Positions 26,334-34,634 of a DNA stretch of 64,000 bases are shown here, in pieces. The DNA is from Desulfosporosinus fructosivorans (GTDB taxonomy: Bacteria > Bacillota > Desulfitobacteriia > Desulfitobacteriales > Desulfitobacteriaceae). Position 1 is the stretch's first letter; every line of letters starts with the position of its first letter. The notes beneath the pieces are model-generated. The model worked only from the letters and a program-made list of their open reading frames with translations. It did no database searches and had not been told where the DNA came from. The DNA lies in the NCBI RefSeq assembly GCF_004766045.1, contig NZ_SPQQ01000005.1, forward strand, positions 248,001-312,000, written 5' to 3'. A program made the translations under genes and the position numbers.

Positions 26334-26483
26334 ATTGTTTCACTTCTTTCTAAATATCAATTCGGTTATCGTGGTGAGATACATCTACTTTCATGCCCTA
26401 GCCTGTACCTAGAGGACATACATTTAGCCTTACTAGTATCTCTACTTGCTCAGAGTATTTAAAACACTTCTTAAGATAGTTTT

Positions 26484-26514
26484 ATTCTATATCTTAGAGT
26501 TCACTCTAAGTCAA
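26484..26514 (-). promoter_or_regulatory. MerR-family type promoter with 19-bp spacer
   Basis: On the minus strand: -35 TTGACT (26514-26509), -10 TAGAAT (26489-26484), separated by exactly 19 bp. The spacer region holds a perfect palindrome cttagagt-tc-actctaag (26493-26510). An over-long spacer containing a dyad is diagnostic of MerR-family activation. It points at the aldo/keto reductase about 150 bp downstream. No MerR gene is in the window, so the regulator acts from elsewhere. Confidence 0.78.
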
Positions 26515-26711
26515 TAGTTTTATACGCTAATTAAATATTGCTATTGGATTTCCTCGAAAAGCTGCGTTTCCCATAGTTCTAAGGTTAGTAAATATGTCAA
26601 GGCTAAAAGAAACTAAGTTCATCTTGTCCTTATAGTGTAAATAATTAACCGCCCCCTTATGCCCTCTTCAATATTTCCATTTCAGCGCAAAAATACTACC
26701 CTAAAAAAGAA

Positions 26712-26745
26712 AAGTTCCCTTAGAACATTGCGTCCAAGGAAACTT
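26712..26745 (-). terminator. Terminator of the amino-acid permease gene
   Basis: On the minus strand the stem AAGTTTCCTTG...CTAAGGGAACTT is followed by TTTTCTTTTTT, a convincing Rho-independent terminator, 140 bp after the permease stop. The rest of 26334-26885 outside this and the MerR promoter shows no gene. Confidence 0.8.
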
Positions 26746-26885
26746 AAAATATACAATCAAATTAACTCTGAAACCTCCAAATACCAAGCTATTTCCGTTC
26801 TATCATCATAACTGTCTCCGCGTACATCCTCTGGGGCGTAGTCCTTACTTAATAGAACACACACTAAACCGTGATAAAATATTAT

Positions 26886-28235
26886 TTACTTTTTAGAGCT
26901 TATAAGCATCCCAATTAGCATAATAACGCAGAAAATAATTAGGTAGAAGAATACTGCCTTGCCATGGGCATAGATAGCCGCAATCACCATGAAGACACAA
27001 GCGCAGATAGCAAGCGTAGGCATGAGAAAACGTTTAAAAAAGTTCAGAGACTTTTCTTTTGCCATCATCATAAAAAAGATAGGGATATACATTGCATAGA
27101 TACTAACAATGGGAAGTTCAGAACTATCAAAACTAAACGGGCCAAACCAAGGGGTAGCTGTCAGATTTGCACCGTAAAAGTACAAAAGCCACGTTCCGCT
27201 TAACAGAAGACCTATAATCGAAGAGTTAGTTGGCATATTGGTGTTTACATCGATGCATTTTAAAATTTTTGGTGCAGGACCCATATCTCTAGCTGCCAGA
27301 GAGTAGAAACCGCGGGTGCAACCCATCATCAAACCATTTAATGTTCCCAAGCAAGAAATTACAACGAATACGAACAAAACTGTTCCTCCCATGTTAGAGA
27401 AGACCGTAGAAAATGCGAGCTTTGCCCCTGCTTCGCCGCCTTCCATCATAACGCTGTTACTAACAGCTCCGGCCAGTCCTGTATAGTACAGAATGTAAAT
27501 CAGCGCAACAAACATTGTTCCAAAGGTAAGTGCTAGAGGCAGGTTTTTCTTTGCATCCTTCAGTTCAGCATTGATACTGGTTGCAATAATCCATCCTTCA
27601 TAAGCGAAAGAGGTAGCAACAACAGCGGTAAAAAGCGGGTTAGTACTGGTCACATTAACAATGACACCACCAGTGAAGTTACTAACCAAAACACCGTTAC
27701 TTAGACCGACAATTGTCCCGACGACTGCCATCAGAGCAAGTGGAATAACCTTGATAATAGTTGTAGAGACTTGGAACTTCCCGGCAAGCTTTGGAGAAAG
27801 CGCGTTTAAAGCATAGCTTCCAACCAGATAAAAACCAGCAATGGCCATCGCTTCAGCGCCAACGATATTCCATCCCAGCAAAACACATGTGTATCTGGCT
27901 GAAACCCAGGCAAGTACAGAGGTGAGCGTTGGATAATAAATAGCAGCCATGAACCAACCAATAAAATAAGCGTACTTACTGCCAAGAGTCGCTTCAGCGT
28001 AGTCAACGATTCCATTCACTTTCTCATATCTAGTTGCCATCGTCGCGAAAACATAGGCACAGACGATCATTATTATTCCGCCAATGGTCCAGGCTAAGAT
28101 ACCCTGTGGAAGATTGCCACCAGTAGCGGTTAAAACTTTCTCCGCTTTAAAAAATACTCCACTACCGATTACAATACCAATAACCATTGCTATAGCAGTT
28201 ATAAGGCCGTACTTTTTTTGTAGTTCGTTTTCCAT
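26886..28235 (-). CDS. APC-family amino acid permease
   Basis: About 449 residues with some twelve hydrophobic segments. The first helix has the APC hallmark VIGIVIGSGVFF. Start ATG 28235 has GTGAGGAG seven bases upstream; a GTG at 28250 is in frame but overlaps it. Integral membrane transporter; related proteins move amino acids by proton symport or exchange. It stands alone, opposite to the zinc-ribbon micro-gene. Its substrate cannot be told from sequence. Confidence 0.85.
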   Translation of the reverse strand: MENELQKKYGLITAIAMVIGIVIGSGVFFKAEKVLTATGGNLPQGILAWTIGGIIMIVCAYVFATMATRYEKVNGIVDYAEATLGSKYAYFIGWFMAAIYYPTLTSVLAWVSARYTCVLLGWNIVGAEAMAIAGFYLVGSYALNALSPKLAGKFQVSTTIIKVIPLALMAVVGTIVGLSNGVLVSNFTGGVIVNVTSTNPLFTAVVATSFAYEGWIIATSINAELKDAKKNLPLALTFGTMFVALIYILYYTGLAGAVSNSVMMEGGEAGAKLAFSTVFSNMGGTVLFVFVVISCLGTLNGLMMGCTRGFYSLAARDMGPAPKILKCIDVNTNMPTNSSIIGLLLSGTWLLYFYGANLTATPWFGPFSFDSSELPIVSIYAMYIPIFFMMMAKEKSLNFFKRFLMPTLAICACVFMVIAAIYAHGKAVFFYLIIFCVIMLIGMLISSKK

Positions 28236-28545
28236 AATCAATCTCCTCACTACCCAATATTTTGTAGAAAAAACGATATTTTTGCAGTTTCTAAACTACT
28301 GTAACACAATGTCCGAAATAAATAAATGCTAGGTCTTCAATTTTTATATCGATTATAACGTGTATTTAGCTCCAATAGATTGTTTAGCAGGATAATTCTA
28401 GTGCACCCTTAAGAAGGAAATTACTTTTTGTTGGGTGAATGAGATATTTGATGCATATTATATTAGAAGGTAACTTCCTTGTATTAGACAATTTATAGAA
28501 ATTACATGATCAGTTGTCAGAAGAAAAGAAAGGCGGAGTTTGCTA
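28236..28545. other. Divergent promoter region of the permease and the zinc-ribbon gene
   Basis: About 310 bp, AT-rich, with no gene visible. It should contain promoters in both directions; no operator-like dyad stands out. Confidence 0.4.
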
Positions 28546-28698
28546 ATGAGTGAAGATAAGAAGTGCCCTATCTGCCCTAAATGTGAGAAGGAGTATAACT
28601 ATACTGCAAATTCTAAAGATGAAATTAACGTCTGCCCGAATTGCGAAAAGATGGAAACACTTAGAATTTACGCAAAGCACCTAGTCCAAGAGGGATAA
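28546..28698 (+). CDS. 50-residue zinc-ribbon micro-protein
   Basis: Short gene, too small for many gene callers. ATG 28546 has AGGCGGAG seven bases upstream. The protein has paired cysteine knuckles: CPICPKC near the start and CPNC about 20 residues later, separated by EKEYNYTANSKDEINV. This is a treble-clef or zinc-ribbon pattern. No further domain. Function unknown. It is transcribed alone, away from its neighbours. Confidence 0.65.
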   Translation: MSEDKKCPICPKCEKEYNYTANSKDEINVCPNCEKMETLRIYAKHLVQEG

Positions 28699-28760
28699 AT
28701 AGTAAAATGGTACGTTTTTCTAGTTGACTAAAATGCTTAATATTACCTTCTTCTTTTCTA

Positions 28761-28822
28761 GTGATTGGAGTTAAGTTTATGAAATCATCTATGTCTGATT
28801 TAATAAACTTAACTCCAATCAC
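28761..28822. repeat. Perfect 20-bp inverted repeat (large hairpin)
   Basis: Arms 28761-28780 and 28803-28822 are exact reverse complements around a 22-base loop. There is no T-run on either side, so it is not a typical terminator. It may be an RNA structure after the micro-gene or a small palindromic element. Confidence 0.6.
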
Positions 28823-28875
28823 CTGTATCATCGGGCGAGAACGATATAAATGCCATAAAACTTAATCGGAATAGG

Positions 28876-28908
28876 AAAACCCCCGAAGACAGACTTCGGA
28901 GGCTTTTC
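28876..28908 (-). terminator. Terminator of the methyltransferase operon
   Basis: Stem gaaaacccccgaag / cttcggaggcttttc with loop acaga, followed by T-rich sequence on the minus strand. Lies about 37 bp beyond the stop of the UroD-family gene. Confidence 0.85.
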
Positions 28909-28944
28909 TAACCCGAGTATATTTGATTTTCTTCACTAATACAT

Positions 28945-29922
28945 TTAGAACATTTCTTTACTCATTTTATCGATCGCTGCAGATGCGCTGTCGTAGACAC
29001 CTGGGAAGGAACTGAAACCCAAACCTTGAGTTAGACAAGGAATAAAGTATAACTTTCCGCAATTTTTGCAAGCTCTCTCGACTTCTTGCGTAACTATTTC
29101 AGGTGTCCAAGTTGGGAAATCAACCGTACCGCTATCGATGTCTCCCATGAAGGAGATTTGTCCCCCATATTTCTTAATCAGCTCAGGGGTATTGTTGGTT
29201 GTCATAACTCCCTGCCAGATATCTATTCCCATCTCGATCATATAGGGAACCAGATTAGCCGCATAAGAATCACTGTGGTGCACGATCAATTCAACACCAT
29301 TCGCTTTATAGAAGGCATAAACTTTCTTGTAAGCTGGTAAAAAGAACTCTTCAAACATGGCAGGTGAAATGAAGGAAGATTTTTGGCTTCCCCAGTCGTC
29401 ATGATGGAATAATGCATCAGGATGGATACGATCTATCAATATTTGGGCATAGGCTAACTCATACTCAGTAAGGGTTTCGATGAGCTCATGCATAGCTTCA
29501 GGTTCTTCATAGAGCGCCATCAAGGCATCTTCCATACTCATGAGGTGATGCGTCATTTCAAAGATACCAGGTGCAACAAACGCAGTTACAAATTGGTCGT
29601 TGCGGTCGACAGAATTTGCGTGCGCTACAGCTACAGCCCAAGCCTCATCTGAATTTTCAATAGTAGGAACTTTAATGTATTTTTTCCACTCTGTGATATC
29701 CTTCAATACCTTGTGTTCATCGTCATGCACAGGAAATTGACCAAGCTGACCTTCCGGCCATCTGAAGGTAATGCCCCAATTATTCTTAAACTCTGTACCT
29801 GGTGTGGTCATTGATTTTACTGGAACTTCCAGTATTATATCCATAAATTCGTACTGATTGACAAATCGATCAGGATTTCCACCTTTAATTGTTTCCATTA
29901 AATTCTGTCTTTTTGTTAACAT
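28945..29922 (-). CDS. UroD-family methyltransferase (methyl donor:corrinoid, MT1-like)
   Basis: 325 residues of the uroporphyrinogen decarboxylase/MtaA fold. Visible features include HHDDWGSQ (about 154-161) and IVHHSDSYAANLVPYMIEMG, the region where this family holds catalytic or metal-binding His and Asp residues, plus ISFMGDIDSGTVDFP. It follows the corrinoid protein gene in a three-gene operon, so it is most likely the enzyme moving a methyl group from a substrate to cobalamin, as in vanillate O-demethylases (MtvB-like). The substrate is inferred only; it need not be aromatic. Start ATG 29922 behind GAAGGAGG. Confidence 0.82.
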   Translation of the reverse strand: MLTKRQNLMETIKGGNPDRFVNQYEFMDIILEVPVKSMTTPGTEFKNNWGITFRWPEGQLGQFPVHDDEHKVLKDITEWKKYIKVPTIENSDEAWAVAVAHANSVDRNDQFVTAFVAPGIFEMTHHLMSMEDALMALYEEPEAMHELIETLTEYELAYAQILIDRIHPDALFHHDDWGSQKSSFISPAMFEEFFLPAYKKVYAFYKANGVELIVHHSDSYAANLVPYMIEMGIDIWQGVMTTNNTPELIKKYGGQISFMGDIDSGTVDFPTWTPEIVTQEVERACKNCGKLYFIPCLTQGLGFSSFPGVYDSASAAIDKMSKEMF

Positions 29923-29955
29923 ATATTTCGGCCTCCTTCTTCTAATGCCTAGTTT

Positions 29956-30588
29956 TTAAGCGCTTACTAATTCTTTAGCTTTGACAGCGGCACTTCCTGC
30001 ATCGGGAGCAAAACCATCGGCACCGACTTCTGCTGCGAATGCTTCTGTTAAAGGCGCACCACCGACGATGACCTTAAACCCTTTTAATCCACTGGCTTTG
30101 AGCGCCTGAACGGTGCCCTTCATCGCAGGCATTGTTGAAGTAAGAAGTCCTGAACAGGCCACTAAGGTTACATTTTCATTATCTTTGACTGCATTTATAA
30201 ATTTTTCTGCAGATACGTCTACGCCCAGATCGACGACCTTAAATCCGGCGCTTTCGATCATCATGGCAACGAGGTTTTTGCCGATGTCATGGAGATCGCC
30301 TTCAACCGTACCGATAACGCATGTGCCGAGAGAAGAAGTGCTCTCGCCTGTGAGCAAAGGTTTGAGTACCTCTACACCCTTGGACATGGCTTTAGCTGCC
30401 ATCAGCATTTCAGGAACAAAAAGATCACCTGTGGAGAATTTATCACCGACAACGCCCATTGATTCAATCATAGCCTCAAGAATATCTCCAGCTGCGTTTC
30501 CTTCGTCTAAGGCTTCCTGTACCAACCCTGCGATTAGTTTCGCTTTTCCTGCCTCTACTTTGGCTTTTACTTCTGCAATTTTAGACAT
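29956..30588 (-). CDS. Corrinoid (B12-binding) methyl carrier protein
   Basis: 210 residues, the usual length of MtaC/MtvC-type carriers. Residues ~1-90 are the helical cap domain (ILEAMIESMGVVGDKFSTG). Residues ~91-210 are the cobalamin-binding Rossmann domain, with the lower-ligand motif DLHDIGKNLV (DxHxxG), then GFKVVDLGVD and the glycine-rich GFKVIVGGAPL. It shuttles the methyl group between the two methyltransferases encoded on either side. Confidence 0.93.
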   Translation of the reverse strand: MSKIAEVKAKVEAGKAKLIAGLVQEALDEGNAAGDILEAMIESMGVVGDKFSTGDLFVPEMLMAAKAMSKGVEVLKPLLTGESTSSLGTCVIGTVEGDLHDIGKNLVAMMIESAGFKVVDLGVDVSAEKFINAVKDNENVTLVACSGLLTSTMPAMKGTVQALKASGLKGFKVIVGGAPLTEAFAAEVGADGFAPDAGSAAVKAKELVSA

Positions 30589-30618
30589 TATAAATTCCTC
30601 CTTAATAATTATTGATGA

Positions 30619-31422
30619 CTATTTTTTCTCACCGAATTTACCCTCACGGAATGCTCCGATGTATTCCATGCAGTATTCGTCTTCACCTTTGAGTGCTTCA
30701 GTGGAATAGATCATGCCCATCATATCTCTGTTTAACGGGTTAATGATCGCACTGTCCATTCCTGCTGCCATCGCCAAAACTATGAAGGCTTGATTCACGA
30801 GTTTTCTAGATGGGAGATTATAGGAAATATTGCTTGCTCCCCCAGTGACATGAATCGTCGGATACTGTGCTTTGATTGCTCTTATAACTTCTGTTACTGA
30901 GTTGATTCCGTCTTCCGAGGTGCAAAGCATTTGAACCAAAGGATCAATGTGCAAGCGGGACGGATCAATGTTATATTCTTTTGCCTTGATCATGAGGGCA
31001 GCAAAGACTTCCATGCGTTTCTCAGAGTCCTGAGGAATTCCTGTGTCATCGTTTAAGAGGGCAACGCATTCCCATTTCGTATCAGCTATAAGCGGGAATA
31101 TTACATCAACCTTGTCGCCTTCCATGGATACCGAATTGATAAGACCAGGCTTGTTGCAGAATTTAATCGCTTCTGCACAGATACGTACATTAGGGCTGTC
31201 GATAGCAATAGGTGTAGCTGTAACCTCCTGTACCAGATCAATAAGCCACTTTATAGTCTCGAGTTCTATGCTGTTCTCAACCGATGCGCATACGTCAATA
31301 AATGCAGCTCCTGCATCTGCCTGAGCTTTAGCCAGATTCCGAATAAAGTCTGCATCCTTTTCAGCGATTGCCTTTGCTACGGAAGGAATTGTACCGTTAA
31401 TTTTTTCACCGATGATTATCAA
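30619..31422 (-). CDS. Methyltetrahydrofolate:corrinoid methyltransferase (AcsE/MtvA-like, MT2)
   Basis: Pterin-binding TIM-barrel protein of about 267 residues. The start is TTG 31422: GGAGGT lies nine bases upstream, and the protein then begins MIIIGEKING, the normal start of this family. Family features: AFIDVCASVE, PIAIDSPN and VTGGASNISYNLP. It exchanges methyl between the corrinoid protein and tetrahydrofolate, feeding the Wood-Ljungdahl pathway. First gene of the three-gene operon; the divergent PucR gene is the likely regulator. No reductive activator of the corrinoid protein is encoded nearby. Confidence 0.88.
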   Translation of the reverse strand: MIIIGEKINGTIPSVAKAIAEKDADFIRNLAKAQADAGAAFIDVCASVENSIELETIKWLIDLVQEVTATPIAIDSPNVRICAEAIKFCNKPGLINSVSMEGDKVDVIFPLIADTKWECVALLNDDTGIPQDSEKRMEVFAALMIKAKEYNIDPSRLHIDPLVQMLCTSEDGINSVTEVIRAIKAQYPTIHVTGGASNISYNLPSRKLVNQAFIVLAMAAGMDSAIINPLNRDMMGMIYSTEALKGEDEYCMEYIGAFREGKFGEKK

Positions 31423-31694
31423 GATCGATCTACCTCCATTTCTAATTTGACTTTCAAGCTGAATTTGCAGATTCATGAATAGCAACACTTCATAAGAGGA
31501 TTAAAAAACCTTTAGCTAAAGCAATTCATCTTAGGTATAATAAAGATTAGTTGCTGTCCCCTCCTCAGATATTATTTGTATAGACATCTCTACAGTTTAT
31601 ATTCGTTTTTTTAAAGGTTCTCCCTTTGTAAAATATGACATAATATTCTGTTAAAAAAGTGCATAGTGCACAATCACCTAGTAAGGAGGCACCT

Positions 31695-32936
31695 ATGGAG
31701 GATAATGTATTTCTTGCTCGCTATTCCCTGGAGTTAGTAAAGACACTCAGCAAAGGGTCCGGCTTGCAAGCCCTAGTCGATCTGGGATATCAAATGCTGG
31801 GCAACCCTTTTACGATAACTGACTTTAGCGTAAAGCTTCTTGCTTCAACCGGCGAAACCAACGTAGCCGATGACCCCGTCTGGAACGAGCTTCAGCTGAA
31901 TAATAATTTTATTTTCCAAACCTATTCGTATTATGCTAAGAACAGCCTCTTTGACGAAATAGTGAAGCATGAAGAACCTTTTTACTGGTTGGACCCATAC
32001 TGTAAATACCCCAGAATTATCGGGAAAATCTCCATCAACAATAGGAATGTGGCTGTTTTGGTGGCTTGCGCCCATAACCAGGATTTTAGAGAGAGCGACA
32101 AAGAAATCGTCTCCATCCTTTGCGATGCCTTTTCGATCGAGCTACAAAAAAATAAGTATAATCATTTATCTCAAGGCATGCTGCATCAAAGCTTTCTCCT
32201 CGATCTGCTCGATGGCAAGTTTGATGACGAAAGAAAAATTAATGAACGAATGAAAACATTAGGTTTAAAGTTTAAACGCAAGCTGTTTGTTATATGCTTG
32301 GACACCCAAAATTTGGATACATCAAAGTCAACGCTTCCTTATTTGAGAGAAGAAGTTGAGATTAAATTAGCTAACGCTAATGCAATAATCTATAATCACA
32401 ATATTTCAATTCTCGCCAGTTGTGAAAATGAAATACATTTTCTGGAGATTGAATCAAAGGTTTTAAGAGAATTCATTATAACTAATAATTTACAGGCAGG
32501 TATCAGTCGCTCATTTACTGACTTAACGGAAGTAAGAGAACATTATCTGGAGTCCGTTGAAGCGCTAAAGCTGGGCAATCTTGTCAGAAAAGAGATTCAT
32601 CTTTTCAGTTATGCTGATTACCTTATTTATGATGTTCTAAATCTTCATGTTGCTAACGGAAAATATAAAAAGTTTCTGCACCCTTCCTTGCTCAAACTGA
32701 TCGAATATGATAAAAATTACAGCACAGATTTTGTCCACAGCTTTCATATCTATCTCTGTAATTTTAAAAACATCAAGGATTCGGCTACAGTTTTGAATAT
32801 CCATCGCAATACCATGTTTAACCGGATAGAAAAGATCGAGAGTATATTAAATGTCGACCTTAATGACGTTGATATTTTGTTTCAGCTTTATCTGTCCTAT
32901 AAAATCTTAGAAATGACGTTGGACGTTGAGGCCTGA
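31695..32936 (+). CDS. PucR/CdaR-family transcriptional regulator
   Basis: About 413 residues. Start ATG 31695, five bases after GTAAGGAGG; an earlier in-frame start lacks such a site. The C-terminal ~60 residues are the PucR helix-turn-helix (CNFKNIKDSATVLNIHRNTM, then FNRIEKIESILNVDL). The middle is a degenerate GGDEF-like/PucR linker region (IYNHNISILASCENE), and the N-terminal ~150 residues are a GAF-like sensory region. Divergent from the methyltransferase operon across ~270 bp, so it probably activates it in response to the methyl donor. Confidence 0.88.
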   Translation: MEDNVFLARYSLELVKTLSKGSGLQALVDLGYQMLGNPFTITDFSVKLLASTGETNVADDPVWNELQLNNNFIFQTYSYYAKNSLFDEIVKHEEPFYWLDPYCKYPRIIGKISINNRNVAVLVACAHNQDFRESDKEIVSILCDAFSIELQKNKYNHLSQGMLHQSFLLDLLDGKFDDERKINERMKTLGLKFKRKLFVICLDTQNLDTSKSTLPYLREEVEIKLANANAIIYNHNISILASCENEIHFLEIESKVLREFIITNNLQAGISRSFTDLTEVREHYLESVEALKLGNLVRKEIHLFSYADYLIYDVLNLHVANGKYKKFLHPSLLKLIEYDKNYSTDFVHSFHIYLCNFKNIKDSATVLNIHRNTMFNRIEKIESILNVDLNDVDILFQLYLSYKILEMTLDVEA

Positions 32937-32937
32937 T

Positions 32938-32970
32938 CCGTCCCCAACGATCTGGAATCGTTGGGGACGG
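32938..32970 (+). terminator. Terminator of the PucR gene
   Basis: A perfect 14-bp stem (32938-32951 with 32957-32970) and a five-base loop start right behind the stop codon. The trailing sequence (aaacttattg) has only a weak T content. Confidence 0.8.
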
Positions 32971-33020
32971 AAACTTATTGAAATATGGTTTTTACTCGTT
33001 GGGTTGAGCCGTCAAGAGCA

Positions 33021-33097
33021 AAAAAAGATATGCTCTCCTTAAGGTAGACAGATTAAAGAATACAAATCTGTTACTTTAAAGGGGAGCATATCTTTTT
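33021..33097. repeat. 77-nt long imperfect hairpin
   Basis: The arms (33021-33040 with 33079-33097) pair with one mismatch, and inner segments (aaggtagacagatt with aatctgttacttt) extend the stem almost to the tip. A-run before and T-run after. It could be a large terminator or a small palindromic mobile element (MITE-like). Confidence 0.55.
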
Positions 33098-33208
33098 GCA
33101 TGTTTTCAGCAAACATTCAGTCCATCTTCAATTGTGATTCAGAAAGCTTAGTTATAATGCCACTATACCAATTAAACATTACACATGAGGAGAAACGAGG
33201 TGTGAACA

Positions 33209-33922
33209 CTGAACCAGCCCATTAAATATCGTCATGAGTTAAAGTTCTTTGTCAATTTTCATCAATATTACACAATTCGGCAGCGTCTTAAAAACCTAAT
33301 GCAACCCGATGAGCACGTCAGTCCTACGGGAGAGTACCATATTCGCAGCTTATACTTTGATGACATCGGTAACACGGCGCTCACGGAAAAGTTAGGAGGA
33401 ATACGTCAACGAAAAAAATACCGGATCCGTATGTACAATTTAGACGACAAGGTGATTCACTTTGAAAAAAAGATTAAGAATGGGGAGTATATTGCCAAAA
33501 TCAAAGAGTTACTCACCAGAGAAATGGCTGACAACATCCTCGCCTGTGACTTTCATGAACTCAACATCCCGAGCAAGCCGTTTTTAATGGAATTGCACAA
33601 CGAAATGACCCATAGATTGTTGCGACCCAAGGTGATCGTGGACTATGTTAGAGAGCCTTACACTCATTCTAACGGCAATGTTCGCATTACCTTCGATAAA
33701 GACTTGAAAAGTGGTTTACACCGCACGGATCTTTTCAGTCGAGATTTGAGTATGGTTCGGGCCTTGTCCGAAAACCAGATCATCCTGGAGGTTAAATTCG
33801 ATGAGTATTTACCCAGCCCTATTCGAACTGCCTTGCAGTTGGAGGGTTTACAACATCAGTCCGCCTCGAAATATGTTATTTGTAGAAAATTTATTAAATT
33901 GAATGCATGGGAGGACCAGTAA
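33209..33922 (+). CDS. VTC-domain protein (polyphosphate polymerase-like)
   Basis: About 237 residues of the VTC/CYTH-type triphosphate-tunnel fold: KYRHELKFFVNFHQYY, RSLYFDD, KKYRIRMYN, FEKKIKNG, and LEVKFDEYLP. The basic and acidic tunnel residues are kept, so polyphosphate synthesis or phosphate handling is plausible. The conserved N-terminus (NQPIKYRHELK) lies upstream of the first ATG (33299); only a CTG at 33209 is available as a start, with GAGGTG five bases before it. A CTG start is rare. First of three genes (VTC, DUF4956, CotH) that often travel together. Confidence 0.85.
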   Translation: MNQPIKYRHELKFFVNFHQYYTIRQRLKNLMQPDEHVSPTGEYHIRSLYFDDIGNTALTEKLGGIRQRKKYRIRMYNLDDKVIHFEKKIKNGEYIAKIKELLTREMADNILACDFHELNIPSKPFLMELHNEMTHRLLRPKVIVDYVREPYTHSNGNVRITFDKDLKSGLHRTDLFSRDLSMVRALSENQIILEVKFDEYLPSPIRTALQLEGLQHQSASKYVICRKFIKLNAWEDQ

Positions 33923-33925
33923 CGT

Positions 33926-34618
33926 ATGAACACAGATGTAGCACTTACCTTTTCAGATATTATTAAAAACTCCGTCACTAGTAATTTTGTTTCCGATATC
34001 GCGATCTCAGAAGTCCTTATCACGATGACGATGGCCTTCTTTATCGGCTTCTTCATCTATCTACTCTATAAGCGAATTTTTAGCGGTGTCTTATATTCGA
34101 AGAGCTTTAATGTGACCTTGATTGGTATCACGATGGTTACCTCTATGATTATCATTGCCATCAATTCGAACCTTGTCCTCTCCCTAGGTATGGTCGGCGC
34201 ACTCAGTATTGTGCGTTTTAGAACTCCAATTAAAGACCCAACGGATCTGATTTTCATTTTCTGGGGTGCCGCTGCAGGTATCGTGGTCGGCGCAGGATTC
34301 TATTCCCTCGCCATTGTTGGATCCATAATGATTGGTTTAGTGATGTTTATCTTTATTAAAAAGTCCTCCTTTGAAACACCCTACCTACTAGTGGTGAATT
34401 GCGACGGCGACGATAGCGAAAAAAATATTCTCAGCCTAGTTCACAAACATGCCAAACGATACAACCTGAAACAAAAAACCATATCGCAAGACAATATTGA
34501 AATAACACTTGAAGTTCGAGTCAAAGACAAAGAAAGCAGTTTTGTCAACCAAATCTCGGCACTTGTTGGCGTGAAAAATGCCGTACTCATAAGTTACAGC
34601 GGTGATTTTGTATCATGA
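33926..34618 (+). CDS. DUF4956 membrane protein
   Basis: 230 residues. Hydrophobic segments at about 28-47, 60-80 and 105-140, with the family signature GALSIVRFRTPIKDP between them. The cytoplasmic C-terminal ~85 residues are a soluble alpha/beta domain (PYLLVVNCDGDD). Starts 3 bp after the VTC stop. VTC-domain and DUF4956 genes are commonly adjacent, and the pair probably forms a membrane-associated complex; biochemical role unknown. Confidence 0.85.
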   Translation: MNTDVALTFSDIIKNSVTSNFVSDIAISEVLITMTMAFFIGFFIYLLYKRIFSGVLYSKSFNVTLIGITMVTSMIIIAINSNLVLSLGMVGALSIVRFRTPIKDPTDLIFIFWGAAAGIVVGAGFYSLAIVGSIMIGLVMFIFIKKSSFETPYLLVVNCDGDDSEKNILSLVHKHAKRYNLKQKTISQDNIEITLEVRVKDKESSFVNQISALVGVKNAVLISYSGDFVS

Positions 34619-34634
34619 TCGGTGGTGATAATCA

